From Tetragenococcus halophilus subsp. flandriensis (GTDB taxonomy: Bacteria > Bacillota > Bacilli > Lactobacillales > Enterococcaceae): a DNA stretch of 53,894 nucleotides. The position numbers and the translations under genes are program-made. A model generated the notes under the pieces. The model was not told the origin of the DNA. It was given only the letters and a program-made list of their open reading frames with translations, and made no database searches. Within the stretch, counting starts at the first letter, position 1; every line of letters starts with the position of its first letter. The stretch spans positions 1-53,894 of the forward strand of contig NZ_BSUG01000076.1 of the NCBI RefSeq assembly GCF_030161475.1, read 5' to 3'. Below are positions 24,706 to 33,314 of the stretch, piece after piece.

Positions 24706-25935
24706 TTAGATATTTTGCTGATTTTCTAAAATATAATCTTCAGCTTCTTTACTCCATATTCCCTCAGTTTTCTTCAAAATCTTACTTAGGGGCTCTTCTT
24801 CAGCTAATTCATTTAAAGTGGTAAAAGGCATTTTTTTATGAGTGTAAACAAGCTTTTTACCTCCGCCAATTTCAGGCTGATTTAATGTTGTTTCAGCTAC
24901 TTCATTTAATCCAAGAATATGTGTCACAACATTTGCAACTTTAACTTTTTTTTCTTCGATCAATTTTACTGCTTTACGCGTATCTTCTACATTACCACCT
25001 GATGTTCCCACATAGTGTGTAGAAGAGTAATGAATATCATAAAAATTTGCTTCAGCAAAAAAGTTTTTATCTTGTGGTCCTGCAAAAAAGTTAAAACAAC
25101 CATCAATATTCAGAAGTGAAGATGCATCTTTAACTAGATCTGAAGAAGGTACCATAACAAATATATCATCAAAACCTGTTACCCTTGTTTTTTCTTTTAG
25201 CAAAGAAACTTGGTCCTCTGTATCTTCTACGTTAATATAATCAACTGTGATTCCATTTTGGCTCGGATATAATTTGGCAGCTCTATCCAGTTTTTCTTGA
25301 TGACGATCTGTGACAACGATTCTTTTAGGGTTAACTGGCCCATGCAATGCATAATCGATAGCCAATAGTCCCATAGGTCCTGTGCCCCCCATAATCAATA
25401 AATCACCATCTGGTTTAATTCCCATTTTGTGTTCATACCTACCATGAACTGTATGATAATTAGCTTCAAAAGCGCCAACAACACATGATAATGGTTCGAT
25501 CAATGAGCCTTCAAAATAACTATCGCCTTTATACGGGATCAAACAATTTTGCTCCATAACATCATTTGAGATGACTATGTATGTAGCATCTCCGCCTGTA
25601 TATGGATATGAATAACCTGGACAATCCGGTCGATCTGGCAATTGTAAATTAGCTTGTACTACATAACGTTCACCTTTATGATATTGATTGGACCATTTTG
25701 TTCCAACCTCTAAAATCTCACCACAAAATTCGTGCCCTACAATAATCGGGTTTTCTGCAATATCGTTTGGTGCTTTTTTATGATCAGCACCTTGCTTTGC
25801 TAATTTCCAAGTTGACATACAAATACTATCAGTTACAACAGAAGCCAGAATTTCATCATCTTTTATTTGAGGAAGTTCAAACTCTTCTAATCTTAAATCA
25901 TTTTTCCCATACAGACGGACTGCTTTTGTTTTCAT
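24706..25935 (-). CDS. sorE: L-sorbose-1-phosphate reductase (zinc-type alcohol dehydrogenase)
   Basis: A 409-aa member of the MDR superfamily, the long type found as SorE. It reduces L-sorbose-1-P to sorbitol-6-P, which the SDR of the same operon oxidises to fructose-6-P. Recognisable are the N-terminal catalytic domain with CMSTWKLAKQGADHKK and GHEFCGEILEVG, the acidic EPLSCVVGAFEANY, and a nucleotide-binding GGTGPMGLLAIDYA near residue 190. It is the last gene of the sor operon, 28 bp after the IID gene, as in Lactobacillus casei. The aldolase gene sorG of that species is absent between IID and sorE. Confidence 0.9.
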   Translation of the reverse strand: MKTKAVRLYGKNDLRLEEFELPQIKDDEILASVVTDSICMSTWKLAKQGADHKKAPNDIAENPIIVGHEFCGEILEVGTKWSNQYHKGERYVVQANLQLPDRPDCPGYSYPYTGGDATYIVISNDVMEQNCLIPYKGDSYFEGSLIEPLSCVVGAFEANYHTVHGRYEHKMGIKPDGDLLIMGGTGPMGLLAIDYALHGPVNPKRIVVTDRHQEKLDRAAKLYPSQNGITVDYINVEDTEDQVSLLKEKTRVTGFDDIFVMVPSSDLVKDASSLLNIDGCFNFFAGPQDKNFFAEANFYDIHYSSTHYVGTSGGNVEDTRKAVKLIEEKKVKVANVVTHILGLNEVAETTLNQPEIGGGKKLVYTHKKMPFTTLNELAEEEPLSKILKKTEGIWSKEAEDYILENQQNI

Positions 25936-25963
25936 AATAAAATCTCCTTTTCAAACAATAAAT

Positions 25964-26812
25964 TTATTCCAAAATTCCAAAACCATAGCCGGCAATACCA
26001 ACTGCAAATAAAATAAAAATTAATACGATTGGGCTTACTTTTTTCTTTAACAGTTTCATCATTAATAGTGTTAATAAGAGTGGTAAGATTCCTGGAATTA
26101 AATCATTTAACACATCTTGTACCGTCATTACCACTTCTTCACCACTTGAAGGATCTGTTGTTTGAGAAATAACTACTGGTACATTAATTTCCGCCCATTC
26201 TGTAACCAATACTCCCATAACAAACAACCCTAGAATTGTTGCTCCTTCAGTAAGTTTTTGTAATAGATTACTAGACAAATCGGCAATAATATCCATTCCT
26301 TTTTTTAAGCCATAAGTTAATCCAAACCATTTTAATGCAAGGCGCACACCATTAAATACGACAAAAAATAGAATAGGTCCCATAATATTTCCAGTTAGAG
26401 CGAGTGAAGCTCCCATAGCCGCAACAATTGGACGTAACGTTCCCCAAATTAAGGGGTCACCTACACCACACAAAGGGCCCATCAAACCGACTTTTAAACT
26501 ATTGATTGTTCCTTCATCAATATCTGTATTTGTTGATTTCGCTTCTTCCATAGCCATTGTTACCCCGATAACAGGACCTGCTAATGGAGGGGTTACGTTA
26601 AAAAAAGCTAAATGACGCTTTAAAGCTTCTGCTTGCTCCTCTTTAGTTTGATATACTCGCTTAATCGTTGGGATCATATCAACACAAAACGCTAATGCAT
26701 GAATCCGTTCATAATTAAAAGATGCTTGTTGAAAATTCGAATAAATAAATGTCCTTATAATATCTTGCTTTGTTATTTTACTGTTTTCTGTTACTTGTAT
26801 CATTTTTTCCAT
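25964..26812 (-). CDS. sorD: PTS sorbose-specific EIID (mannose family)
   Basis: A 282-aa EIID with the family's cytoplasmic N-terminal part (ITKQDIIRTFIYSNFQQASFN), the LKRHLAFFNVTPPLAGPVIG segment, and GLMGPLCGVGDPLIWGTLRP in the middle. Membrane helices are confined to the C-terminal half. With IIC it forms the channel of the mannose-family PTS. The gene lies 17 bp after the IIC gene. A paralogue at 33315 has the same blocks (HLTFFNTEGIWGSLIPG, FMGPLAGIGDTIDWG). Confidence 0.93.
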   Translation of the reverse strand: MEKMIQVTENSKITKQDIIRTFIYSNFQQASFNYERIHALAFCVDMIPTIKRVYQTKEEQAEALKRHLAFFNVTPPLAGPVIGVTMAMEEAKSTNTDIDEGTINSLKVGLMGPLCGVGDPLIWGTLRPIVAAMGASLALTGNIMGPILFFVVFNGVRLALKWFGLTYGLKKGMDIIADLSSNLLQKLTEGATILGLFVMGVLVTEWAEINVPVVISQTTDPSSGEEVVMTVQDVLNDLIPGILPLLLTLLMMKLLKKKVSPIVLIFILFAVGIAGYGFGILE

Positions 26813-26829
26813 ATTTTTCCCTCCTTACC

Positions 26830-27642
26830 TTAATCGTCTAATTCATCGTCTAAATCCACTGAAGCTGAAGCTGTCGCTGAATTACCATTTGATGGTGGCT
26901 GGTTATGAAAATTGGGGTTTAATTGCACATAGATAATAGCGAAAATAAGTCCTACAATCCCGAATGCTAATAAACTGAAATCTAAATAACCACCTAACAC
27001 AAAGCCTAGAAAGAAAAATGGCATTAAGTATTTGATACTCATCATATTTAATACCATCGCATAACCAACAACAACAATGAAACCACCAGCAACTTCCAAG
27101 CCTCCGGTTACAACATCGGGGATAGCTGCTAACATATTTTGAACAAGAGATGGGCTAACAAACGCTGCTATAATAGTTGAAGGTATGGAAACACGCAGTG
27201 CTTGAATAAATAACGCACTAAAGTGTAAAAAAATTATTCGATTAAAATTGGCTTTTTCTGCTTCCTTATCTGCCGCATGTTGAAAACCAACGGTAATCGT
27301 ACGAGCAAAAACAGTTAAAACTTGTCCAGCTGCTGCAACAGGCAAAGCAATTGCTATCCCGTTTTGTACACTTTGATTTCCTACTATAACTAAAATAGTT
27401 GAAATCATACTTGCTAGTGCCGAGTCTGGTGATTGTGCGGCTCCTATATTCATCCAACCTAAAGCAATTAATTCCAATGTACCACCTAACATAATACCCG
27501 TTGTAATATCTCCTAATATCAATCCTGTAATTGTACAAGCTATAATTGGACGATGGGTTTGAAATTCATCTAATACACTACCCATACCAGCAATACTTGA
27601 AAAAATGAAAATCAAAATAATTTGAATAACAGATACTTCCAT
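26830..27642 (-). CDS. sorC: PTS sorbose-specific EIIC (mannose family)
   Basis: A 270-aa polytopic EIIC. It has the family pattern SSIAGMGSVLDEFQTHRPI at the N-terminus, GIMLGGTLELIALGWMNIGAAQSPDSAL around residue 50-78 and a GGLEVAGGFIVVVGYAMV helix. The C-terminus is an unusual Ser/Asn/Asp-rich hydrophilic tail (from about residue 245). It lies 15 bp after the IIB gene. Confidence 0.93.
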   Translation of the reverse strand: MEVSVIQIILIFIFSSIAGMGSVLDEFQTHRPIIACTITGLILGDITTGIMLGGTLELIALGWMNIGAAQSPDSALASMISTILVIVGNQSVQNGIAIALPVAAAGQVLTVFARTITVGFQHAADKEAEKANFNRIIFLHFSALFIQALRVSIPSTIIAAFVSPSLVQNMLAAIPDVVTGGLEVAGGFIVVVGYAMVLNMMSIKYLMPFFFLGFVLGGYLDFSLLAFGIVGLIFAIIYVQLNPNFHNQPPSNGNSATASASVDLDDELDD

Positions 27643-27657
27643 AGAATGTTCCTCCTA

Positions 27658-28146
27658 TTAAAAGCCAGCTTCTTTAAGCGTAGCTGTAAAATCCTTTTTA
27701 GCATCAGTTGCAACCACTCGAAAATCAAGCTTTACACCTTTTTCTGCTAGTTTTTTAAAAGCCCTAACGTCTTTTTCATCTACTGAAACAGATTTAGTAA
27801 CTTGCGTTCGTCCTTCACTATATTGCATCCCACCAATATTTAATGTTTCGATCGGAATATCCTGTTCAACCATTTGTAAAACTTCTGTTGGATTAGTAAA
27901 AAGAAAAAATACTGTTTCATTTTCGTATTTTGGATTATTATAAACTCGCACAGCTTTCTCTACACCTACCACATTTGCCTTAACACCTGGAGGAGCAGCT
28001 TGCTTTACTAAAGTGCTTCGAACTTTATCATCTGCTACCTCATCACTAACTACAATGATACGCTGCGCGCCTGCTTCTTTTGCCCAAACTGTTGCTACTT
28101 GTCCATGTATTAATCGATCATCAATACGTGCTAAACGAATATCCAT
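27658..28146 (-). CDS. sorB: PTS sorbose-specific EIIB (mannose family)
   Basis: A 162-aa cytoplasmic EIIB. The phosphorylated histidine is His14 in RIDDRLIHGQVATVW, the diagnostic start of the mannose/sorbose IIB family; VVSDEVADD, KQAAPPGVKANV and NIGGMQYSEGRTQV follow in the usual order. It passes phosphate from IIA to the sugar. The start codon overlaps the last base of the IIA stop codon (TAATG). Confidence 0.94.
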   Translation of the reverse strand: MDIRLARIDDRLIHGQVATVWAKEAGAQRIIVVSDEVADDKVRSTLVKQAAPPGVKANVVGVEKAVRVYNNPKYENETVFFLFTNPTEVLQMVEQDIPIETLNIGGMQYSEGRTQVTKSVSVDEKDVRAFKKLAEKGVKLDFRVVATDAKKDFTATLKEAGF

Positions 28147-28559
28147 TATAAATCATCCTCCTCAAGTTCTTCCTCTACAAACGGTTTCACTGTTTCTTTG
28201 CAGATTTCCTGTAAGTAATTTACGATTATATTTGGGGTGTTTTGTTTATACATAGCCGCTGTTTCTAATAATAACGGTAAAGACATACCTGAAATCACTT
28301 CGATTTGTTTTACATTTTTTTCTAATACAATGCCACTACTAGCATTAAAAGGCGTACCACCAAACAAATCAGTTAGAATAACAATTGAATCTCCCAATGA
28401 CGAAATTGTTTTTTCGATTTTATCTTTAAGTGAATAAAACCCATCTTCTTTTGTAAAAGCGATTGGATAAAAATCTGACAATTCGCCAAAAATCATTTCT
28501 GCTGAATTTTTCATTTCCTCGGCCAATTTACCATGGGCAACTAGAATTACCTCTGTCAT
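28146..28559 (-). CDS. sorA: PTS sorbose-specific EIIA (mannose family)
   Basis: A 137-aa EIIA with the phosphorylatable His9 in VILVAHGKLAEE at the N-terminus and the LTDLFGGTPFNAS loop near residue 70, both typical of the mannose-family IIA fold. The C-terminus is acidic. It is second in the sor operon, 14 bp after sorF, and overlaps the IIB gene by one base. Confidence 0.94.
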   Translation of the reverse strand: MTEVILVAHGKLAEEMKNSAEMIFGELSDFYPIAFTKEDGFYSLKDKIEKTISSLGDSIVILTDLFGGTPFNASSGIVLEKNVKQIEVISGMSLPLLLETAAMYKQNTPNIIVNYLQEICKETVKPFVEEELEEDDL

Positions 28560-28573
28560 ATTTTTCTCTCCTT

Positions 28574-29374
28574 TTATCCTCTTGTTTTACCGCCAGCTAT
28601 ATTAATTGTTACACCAGAAATATAACTAGCTCTGTCTGACAATAAATAAGAAACTAAATCAGCTACCTCTGAGAGATAACCGCTTCTTCCTAAAGGAATA
28701 GTACTAGTTTGACTATACCCAGCACGAAGTTCTTCTACAGTTTTGTTACGTGTATAAGCTAATGCTTCTTCGTAATCTATAGTACGTAGTCCAGTTTCTT
28801 CCATGATACCCGGTGCGACACCAACCACACGTATACCTTTTTTACCTAGCTCTTTTGCCCAGGAACGAGTATAACTATTGACCGCAGCTTTTGTTCCAGC
28901 ATAGATACTTTGTCCTTCTGAACCTTCTAAACCGCTTTCTGAAGACATATTAATAATAACGCCTGTTCCTTGTTTAGCTAATTCTTTACCAACCGCTTGA
29001 CTCATAAAGAAAACACCTTTTTGATTTACATCAAAGACTTTCTCAAAAAGACTTTTATCGATCTCATATTTCCCACCTTCTACTTGTTTTTCATCGACAA
29101 GTAATGCAGGAATATTAATTCCAGCATTGTTGACAACACCATCAATTTTTCCAAAAAGGTCTAGTGTCGTATTAACAGTTTGTTTCACAGAATCTAAAGA
29201 AGTAACATCCGTATCAACAAAATTCAATTTTTCATGAACAAAATCACCTTTTTGCAAATCAGCGTTTATTACATTTACACCTAAATGACATAGCTCTTTT
29301 ACGATAGCTTCTCCAATTCCAGATGATCCTCCAGTTACAATGACTGTTTTACTCTCTAAGTTCAACCAATCCAT
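28574..29374 (-). CDS. sorF: sorbitol-6-phosphate 2-dehydrogenase (SDR family), sor operon copy
   Basis: A 266-aa short-chain dehydrogenase with TGGSSGIGEAIV near residue 15, NNAGIN, NMSSESGLEGSEGQS with the catalytic serine, and YAGTK. It converts sorbitol-6-P to fructose-6-P after SorE has reduced L-sorbose-1-P. Compared with GutF (23714), the C-terminal two thirds contain long identical runs, for instance AAVNSYTRSWAKELGK and APGIMEETGLRT, while residues 25-80 have diverged strongly. It is first in the sor operon, with start ATG 29374 behind TAGGAG. The promoter region is shared with the divergent sorR. Confidence 0.92.
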   Translation of the reverse strand: MDWLNLESKTVIVTGGSSGIGEAIVKELCHLGVNVINADLQKGDFVHEKLNFVDTDVTSLDSVKQTVNTTLDLFGKIDGVVNNAGINIPALLVDEKQVEGGKYEIDKSLFEKVFDVNQKGVFFMSQAVGKELAKQGTGVIINMSSESGLEGSEGQSIYAGTKAAVNSYTRSWAKELGKKGIRVVGVAPGIMEETGLRTIDYEEALAYTRNKTVEELRAGYSQTSTIPLGRSGYLSEVADLVSYLLSDRASYISGVTINIAGGKTRG

Positions 29375-29391
29375 AAATGTTCTCCTAACTT

Positions 29392-29497
29392 TTGTGATTA
29401 ACTAATAACATTTTTGATAATTAGATAACAACATCTTGAAACCGCTTTTTCAAGTTTTTTATTAAATAATCACATTTGTTAAAAATTATAATCACAA
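29392..29497. promoter_or_regulatory. three copies of TAATCACA(A) in the sorF-sorR intergenic region (candidate SorR operators)
   Basis: TTGTGATTA at 29392-29400 is the reverse complement of TAATCACAA at 29489-29497, and TAATCACA occurs again at 29467-29474. The last copy lies inside the 17-bp spacer of the sorR promoter. SorC-family regulators bind such sites; the assignment is inference from position and repetition. Confidence 0.5.
29435..29454. promoter_or_regulatory. palindrome and cre-like site before sorF
   Basis: CTTGAAACCGCTTTTTCAAG has 7-base perfect arms around a 6-base centre. TTGAAACCGCTTTTTC fits the cre consensus with one mismatch. On the minus strand TTGAAA is followed after 17 bp by TGTTAT, a possible sorF promoter. 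CcpA or SorR could use it. Confidence 0.5.
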
Positions 29498-29504
29498 TTA
29501 TGAT
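29476..29504 (+). promoter_or_regulatory. promoter of sorR
   Basis: TTGTTA (29476-29481), a 17-bp spacer and TATGAT (29499-29504). A TAATCACAA motif lies in the spacer, which suggests autoregulation. Confidence 0.55.
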
Positions 29505-29580
29505 GATGAAATAACATTATTGGTAAAATAGGTAATTTATGGTATGGTTAGTAAAAGTAAGCAGGATGGAGGTTTTAGAA

Positions 29581-30525
29581 ATGAAAGATGCGGAAGAACG
29601 TTTATTGGTCAAAATTGCTCAAATGTATTATGAGGAAGACAAAAATCAAAGCCAAATCTCTAAAGAATTAAATATACATAGAAGTACAATCAGTCGTTTA
29701 TTGAAACAGTCGCGAGAAGAAGGTATCGTAAATATATCGATCAATTACGACTTAGCTGGGACTTATACAGTTGAAAAAGAATTAGAAGAAAAGTTTAAAT
29801 TGCATAAAGCGCTTGTTGTTCCAACAGCTACTCAAATCTCCTCATTACAGAAAGTAAGTTTTCTCGGAGAAGCAGTAAACCGGTTCTTGCAAACAATTTT
29901 GGTAGATGAAATGATTATTGGCTTTTCTTGGGGACAGGCAATGGCTGCTGTTTCTAGATCTCTAAAAGATATCGAATCAAATAATATAATATGTATTCCG
30001 TTAGTGGGCGGTCCTTCTGGCCGACTTGTCAGTGATTATCACGTTAATACAATTACGTACGAAGCTTCTAAAAATTTAAATGGAAAAGCTTTATTAATTG
30101 ACTCACCAGCTTTTCCAAAAACAAAAGAGTTAAAATCGGCTTTGATGTCAGATGATTTTAACCAAGAGCTCGCTAAATATTGGAAAAAACTTTCCGTAGC
30201 GATTTTTGGCGTGGGAAGTCCACTAATGAAAGATAGTGATCGTTGGCAATTTTTCTATGGAGAAGACGTACTAGCTAAATTAAATGGAAAAGTAGCTGGT
30301 GACGTCGTTTCAAGATTTTACAATGAACATGGTCAACATATCCCAAACGAGCTCGACAGCCGAATCATTGGAATTAGTATAGAAGAGCTAAAAAATACTA
30401 ATTATCGAATCGCAGTAGCTGAATCTTTAGAGAAAGTAAATGCCATTCGTGGTGCTTTATTAGGAGGTTATGCTAATATTTTAGTCACCACTCAGGAAAC
30501 AGCAGAAGAATTATTAAAAAACTAG
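29581..30525 (+). CDS. sorR: SorC-family transcriptional regulator of the sorbose operon
   Basis: A 314-aa protein with an N-terminal helix-turn-helix (QISKELNIHRSTISRLLKQS, about residues 22-41) and the C-terminal sugar-phosphate sensing domain of the SorC/DeoR-like family (IGFSWGQAMAAVSRSL, PLVGGPSGR, FGVGSP, GISIEELKN). In lactobacilli SorR activates the sor operon with sorbose and helps repress it without. The frame opens 14 codons earlier, but GGAGG eight bases before ATG 29581 fixes the start. It is divergent from sorF, with operator-like repeats between. A family paralogue is encoded at 36488. Confidence 0.9.
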   Translation: MKDAEERLLVKIAQMYYEEDKNQSQISKELNIHRSTISRLLKQSREEGIVNISINYDLAGTYTVEKELEEKFKLHKALVVPTATQISSLQKVSFLGEAVNRFLQTILVDEMIIGFSWGQAMAAVSRSLKDIESNNIICIPLVGGPSGRLVSDYHVNTITYEASKNLNGKALLIDSPAFPKTKELKSALMSDDFNQELAKYWKKLSVAIFGVGSPLMKDSDRWQFFYGEDVLAKLNGKVAGDVVSRFYNEHGQHIPNELDSRIIGISIEELKNTNYRIAVAESLEKVNAIRGALLGGYANILVTTQETAEELLKN

Positions 30526-30532
30526 AAAATAA

Positions 30533-30587
30533 AAAACAGCTTAAAGTTATCATCAAAACTACTTCAATGAAATTTTAAGCTGTTTTT
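30533..30587. terminator. bidirectional terminator between sorR and gnd
   Basis: The stem AAAACAGCTTAAA/TTTTAAGCTGTTTT has a long loop, with A/T tracts on both sides serving the two converging genes. Confidence 0.75.
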
Positions 30588-30625
30588 ATATACATTTTAT
30601 TTTACATGAAAAAACTTATTCAACC

Positions 30626-31525
30626 TTACTTCTTCGAAACTTCGTGTCCACCAAATTGGTTTCTTAAGGAAGCAACAATCTTTTCGCCATATTTTTCTTC
30701 ATCAACACTAGCATATCTAGCCAGTAAAGCTTGTGTGATTACAGGAGCTGATAATTCCTGCCGTAACATTTCTTCTGCGGTCCATTTGCCCTCGCCAGAA
30801 GATGGAATGACACCGTCAATATCTTCAAGTTGTGGATCATCTTGTAATAAGTTTTCTGTCAGTCCCATCAGCCAGCTGCGTATGACAGAGCCGTTGTTAA
30901 ACACCTTGGCAACTCCTGCTAAATCATAATCATATTCTCCCTTATGGATAAGATTGAAACCTTCGCCAATCGCTTGCATCATCCCATATTCGATACCATT
31001 ATGGATCATTTTTAGGTAATGTCCACTACCTACGGGGCCGCAATAAAAGTAGCCATCAGTGACACAAATTGCTTCAAATAATGGACGAATTTCTTCAAAT
31101 TTTTCAGCGTCGCCGCCGATCATCATACAAGCACCTTCACGTGCACCAGAAGTACCACCTGATGTACCCACATCAAAGAAATACACACCTTGTTCTTTGG
31201 CTTTTTCGCCATTTTTTTGACTGTCAGTAAACTTAGAATTTCCACCATCAATCAAAATATCGCCTTGATCCATCACATCCACACAAGAAGCGACTTGATT
31301 ATTTGTGATTTCTCCAGCTGGAAGCATCAACCAAACTACTGCAGGCGTCTTTTTATCACCCATTAGTGCTTCAAAACTTGAATAAAAAGTACCGCCATTT
31401 TGTTCAAATTCATTTTTAATTTCGCTATTTCGGTCAAAACCTGCTACATTATAACCGTGTTCTAATAAATTATAGGCTAAATTTAATCCCATTTTTCCTA
31501 AACCAATAATACGAATATCCAACAC
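30626..31525 (-). CDS. gnd: 6-phosphogluconate dehydrogenase, decarboxylating (short YqeC/GndA type)
   Basis: A 299-aa enzyme that turns 6-phosphogluconate into ribulose-5-P and CO2. It is of the short type, whereas the long form is about 470 aa. Motifs are the N-terminal GLGKMGLNLAYNLLEHG for the dinucleotide, DGGNSKFTDS, VGTSGGTSGAREGACMMIGG (substrate-binding GTSGG), the catalytic lysine in SGHYLKMIHNGIEYGMMQ, and SSGEGKWTAEE. The N-terminal Asp after the second strand (GFDRNS) suggests NAD+ preference. The start is TTG 31525 behind GAGGAG. It stands alone between the sorbose and M20/PTS operons, and its ribulose-5-P product would join the pentose-phosphate pool. Confidence 0.9.
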   Translation of the reverse strand: MLDIRIIGLGKMGLNLAYNLLEHGYNVAGFDRNSEIKNEFEQNGGTFYSSFEALMGDKKTPAVVWLMLPAGEITNNQVASCVDVMDQGDILIDGGNSKFTDSQKNGEKAKEQGVYFFDVGTSGGTSGAREGACMMIGGDAEKFEEIRPLFEAICVTDGYFYCGPVGSGHYLKMIHNGIEYGMMQAIGEGFNLIHKGEYDYDLAGVAKVFNNGSVIRSWLMGLTENLLQDDPQLEDIDGVIPSSGEGKWTAEEMLRQELSAPVITQALLARYASVDEEKYGEKIVASLRNQFGGHEVSKK

Positions 31526-31570
31526 TACATCTCCTCGAAATATAACTTCTAATTTTTATATGTTCCGTAA

Positions 31571-31617
31571 ATAACGATAGTACATAATCGTTGTTATTTC
31601 AAATATGTTGTTGAAAT
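31571..31617. promoter_or_regulatory. two adjacent dyads upstream of gnd
   Basis: AACGAT/ATCGTT arms (31573-31578 and 31587-31592, within a longer AATAAC...GTTATT symmetry) are followed directly by ATTTCAA/TTGAAAT (31596-31617). On the minus strand TTGACC lies at 31624-31629 just upstream. They may be operators of the gnd promoter. Confidence 0.4.
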
Positions 31618-31697
31618 CGATAAATAGGTCAAATTAAGAATAGTTAAAATAAATATCAAAAAATTTAATATAAAAAGCTCCTCAAGTATTAATATTA

Positions 31698-32081
31698 TTA
31701 GCTCACATCACTTAGTGTACCGGGAAATTGTTCTTTTAAATAATCAACTAGTTCATCTAGCTCCATTGAACGATTCAATAAAGCTTCAACCAAAATCGGT
31801 AGGTTAAAACCCGCCAATAAACGTGTATTGGGGTTCTTTTTATGAATCACTGTACTAACATTTGTAGGTGTTCCTCCCATAATATCTGTTAATAGCAATA
31901 CACCTTCTGACGTATTTAATGTATTAAAAGCATCTTGAGCAGAGTCGATGGTCATTTTCAAATCCATATTTTCTTCTAGTGAAAAACTTGTAGTATTTTC
32001 TTGTTCACCAACAATCATTTTTGCGCTTTCCAATGCTTCTTTAGCAAATTTTCCATGGCTTCCTAATAATAATGCAATCAT
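31698..32081 (-). CDS. PTS EIIA, mannose family (M20-linked locus)
   Basis: A 127-aa EIIA with phospho-histidine His9 in LLLGSHGKFAKEAL and the LLTDIMGGTPTNVS loop near residue 72. It is the last gene of a minus-strand operon IIB-IIC-IID-amidohydrolase-IIA, where the peptidase gene separates IIA from the rest of the transporter. That placement argues that the amidohydrolase belongs to the same pathway and is not a chance neighbour. It begins 14 bp after the amidohydrolase stop. Confidence 0.92.
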   Translation of the reverse strand: MIALLLGSHGKFAKEALESAKMIVGEQENTTSFSLEENMDLKMTIDSAQDAFNTLNTSEGVLLLTDIMGGTPTNVSTVIHKKNPNTRLLAGFNLPILVEALLNRSMELDELVDYLKEQFPGTLSDVS

Positions 32082-32095
32082 TGTTTCCTCCTCGC

Positions 32096-33295
32096 TTATC
32101 TTGGTCTAGCATTTATATCTGTACCTTGCGTTTTCTCCTTTTTTGCTTGTTCTATCAATTCAGGATTCAAGAAACTTTCTATTACTGTACGACTCATCGC
32201 TTTTGCAGAACGTTCAATAGCTGTATGTGTGATCGGTGAAGCAGCAATTTTTTCGTATTCTTTCGAATGAAGTGAAACACGTGTCTTATTTAAACTAAAA
32301 TAAGGATTAGTAGTAGGCATGATTTGACTAATATTACCAAAATCTGTGGAACCAAAATCATCAGGAAAATCTGGTAATACCGGTTCACCTAAATCTTCCA
32401 AAGCTTCACGACAGATATTACCTAACACTTGACTGTAAGTTCGAGCCGCATAACCCCGTTCTTCTTTTATTTCCACATCACAACCAGTTGCTAGTGCGGC
32501 TGCTTGAATGCAATCTTTCACACGTTTCACTAAACTATCCAGTTCATCTTCTTCCATACAACGAGCCATATACTGTATTTGCGTATGTTCAGGGATCATA
32601 TTCGTTGCCTGTCCCCCTTCAGTTATAATACCAGACATGCGAACATCTGATGTTACTTGTTGACGTAACATAGAAACAGCACTAAAGAACAAGTTAGCAG
32701 CATCTAGCGCATTTATTCCTTTAAAAGGTTGACTAGCAGCATGAGCAGATTTGCCTGCATAGTCAATCGTAAATGTATGAGTTGTAGTGCAGCGCCCAGC
32801 TATACGAGTGGTACCAGAAGTAGGATGAACCATTGTAGCTGCATCTATACCCTCAAATCCACCTTTTTCAAGTAATTTAATTTTCCCACCACCACCTTCT
32901 TCAGCAGGCGTACCAATTAATGAAACTTGACCCGAAATATCAAAAGTTTCCATAGTTTTTTTTGTTGCTAAATAGGCGCCTACAGCAGAAGTACAAATGA
33001 CGTTATGACCACATGCATGTCCTAAGTCAGGCAAAGCGTCATACTCTGCACAAATCGCAAAATGAACACTGCCATCACCCTGCTTATAAGTCGATTTAAA
33101 GGAAGTTGGTATACCACAATATTCTTTTTCAATTTTAGCTCCTTGTTCTTCCAAATAATTGGTTAACTTTTCAACTGCCTGAAATTCTTCATAGCCTAAT
33201 TCAGGATGATCATGAATAAAACTACTTATCTCAACTAGTTCTGGTTTCCTAGCATCAACTTCCTTTTCAATTTTTTCTTTAACTTCTTGTAACAT
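32096..33295 (-). CDS. M20-family amidohydrolase inside a PTS operon
   Basis: A 399-aa metal-dependent amidohydrolase of the M20 type (relatives: aminobenzoyl-glutamate hydrolase subunits, N-acyl-amino-acid and IAA-amino-acid hydrolases). Visible are HDHPELGYEE at the N-terminus, DALPDLGHACGHNVICTSAV with the metal-binding Cys/His pair near residue 105, GTPAEEGGGGKI with the catalytic glutamates near 140, a dimerisation domain starting around IAGRCTTTHTFTIDYAGKSAHA, and a last metal-binding His region near residue 365. No signal peptide is present, so it acts in the cytoplasm. The likely job is to cut an amide bond in a compound imported by the flanking PTS. The substrate is unknown. Confidence 0.87.
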   Translation of the reverse strand: MLQEVKEKIEKEVDARKPELVEISSFIHDHPELGYEEFQAVEKLTNYLEEQGAKIEKEYCGIPTSFKSTYKQGDGSVHFAICAEYDALPDLGHACGHNVICTSAVGAYLATKKTMETFDISGQVSLIGTPAEEGGGGKIKLLEKGGFEGIDAATMVHPTSGTTRIAGRCTTTHTFTIDYAGKSAHAASQPFKGINALDAANLFFSAVSMLRQQVTSDVRMSGIITEGGQATNMIPEHTQIQYMARCMEEDELDSLVKRVKDCIQAAALATGCDVEIKEERGYAARTYSQVLGNICREALEDLGEPVLPDFPDDFGSTDFGNISQIMPTTNPYFSLNKTRVSLHSKEYEKIAASPITHTAIERSAKAMSRTVIESFLNPELIEQAKKEKTQGTDINARPR

Positions 33296-33314
33296 CTACA
33301 TTCCCTCCAAAAGA

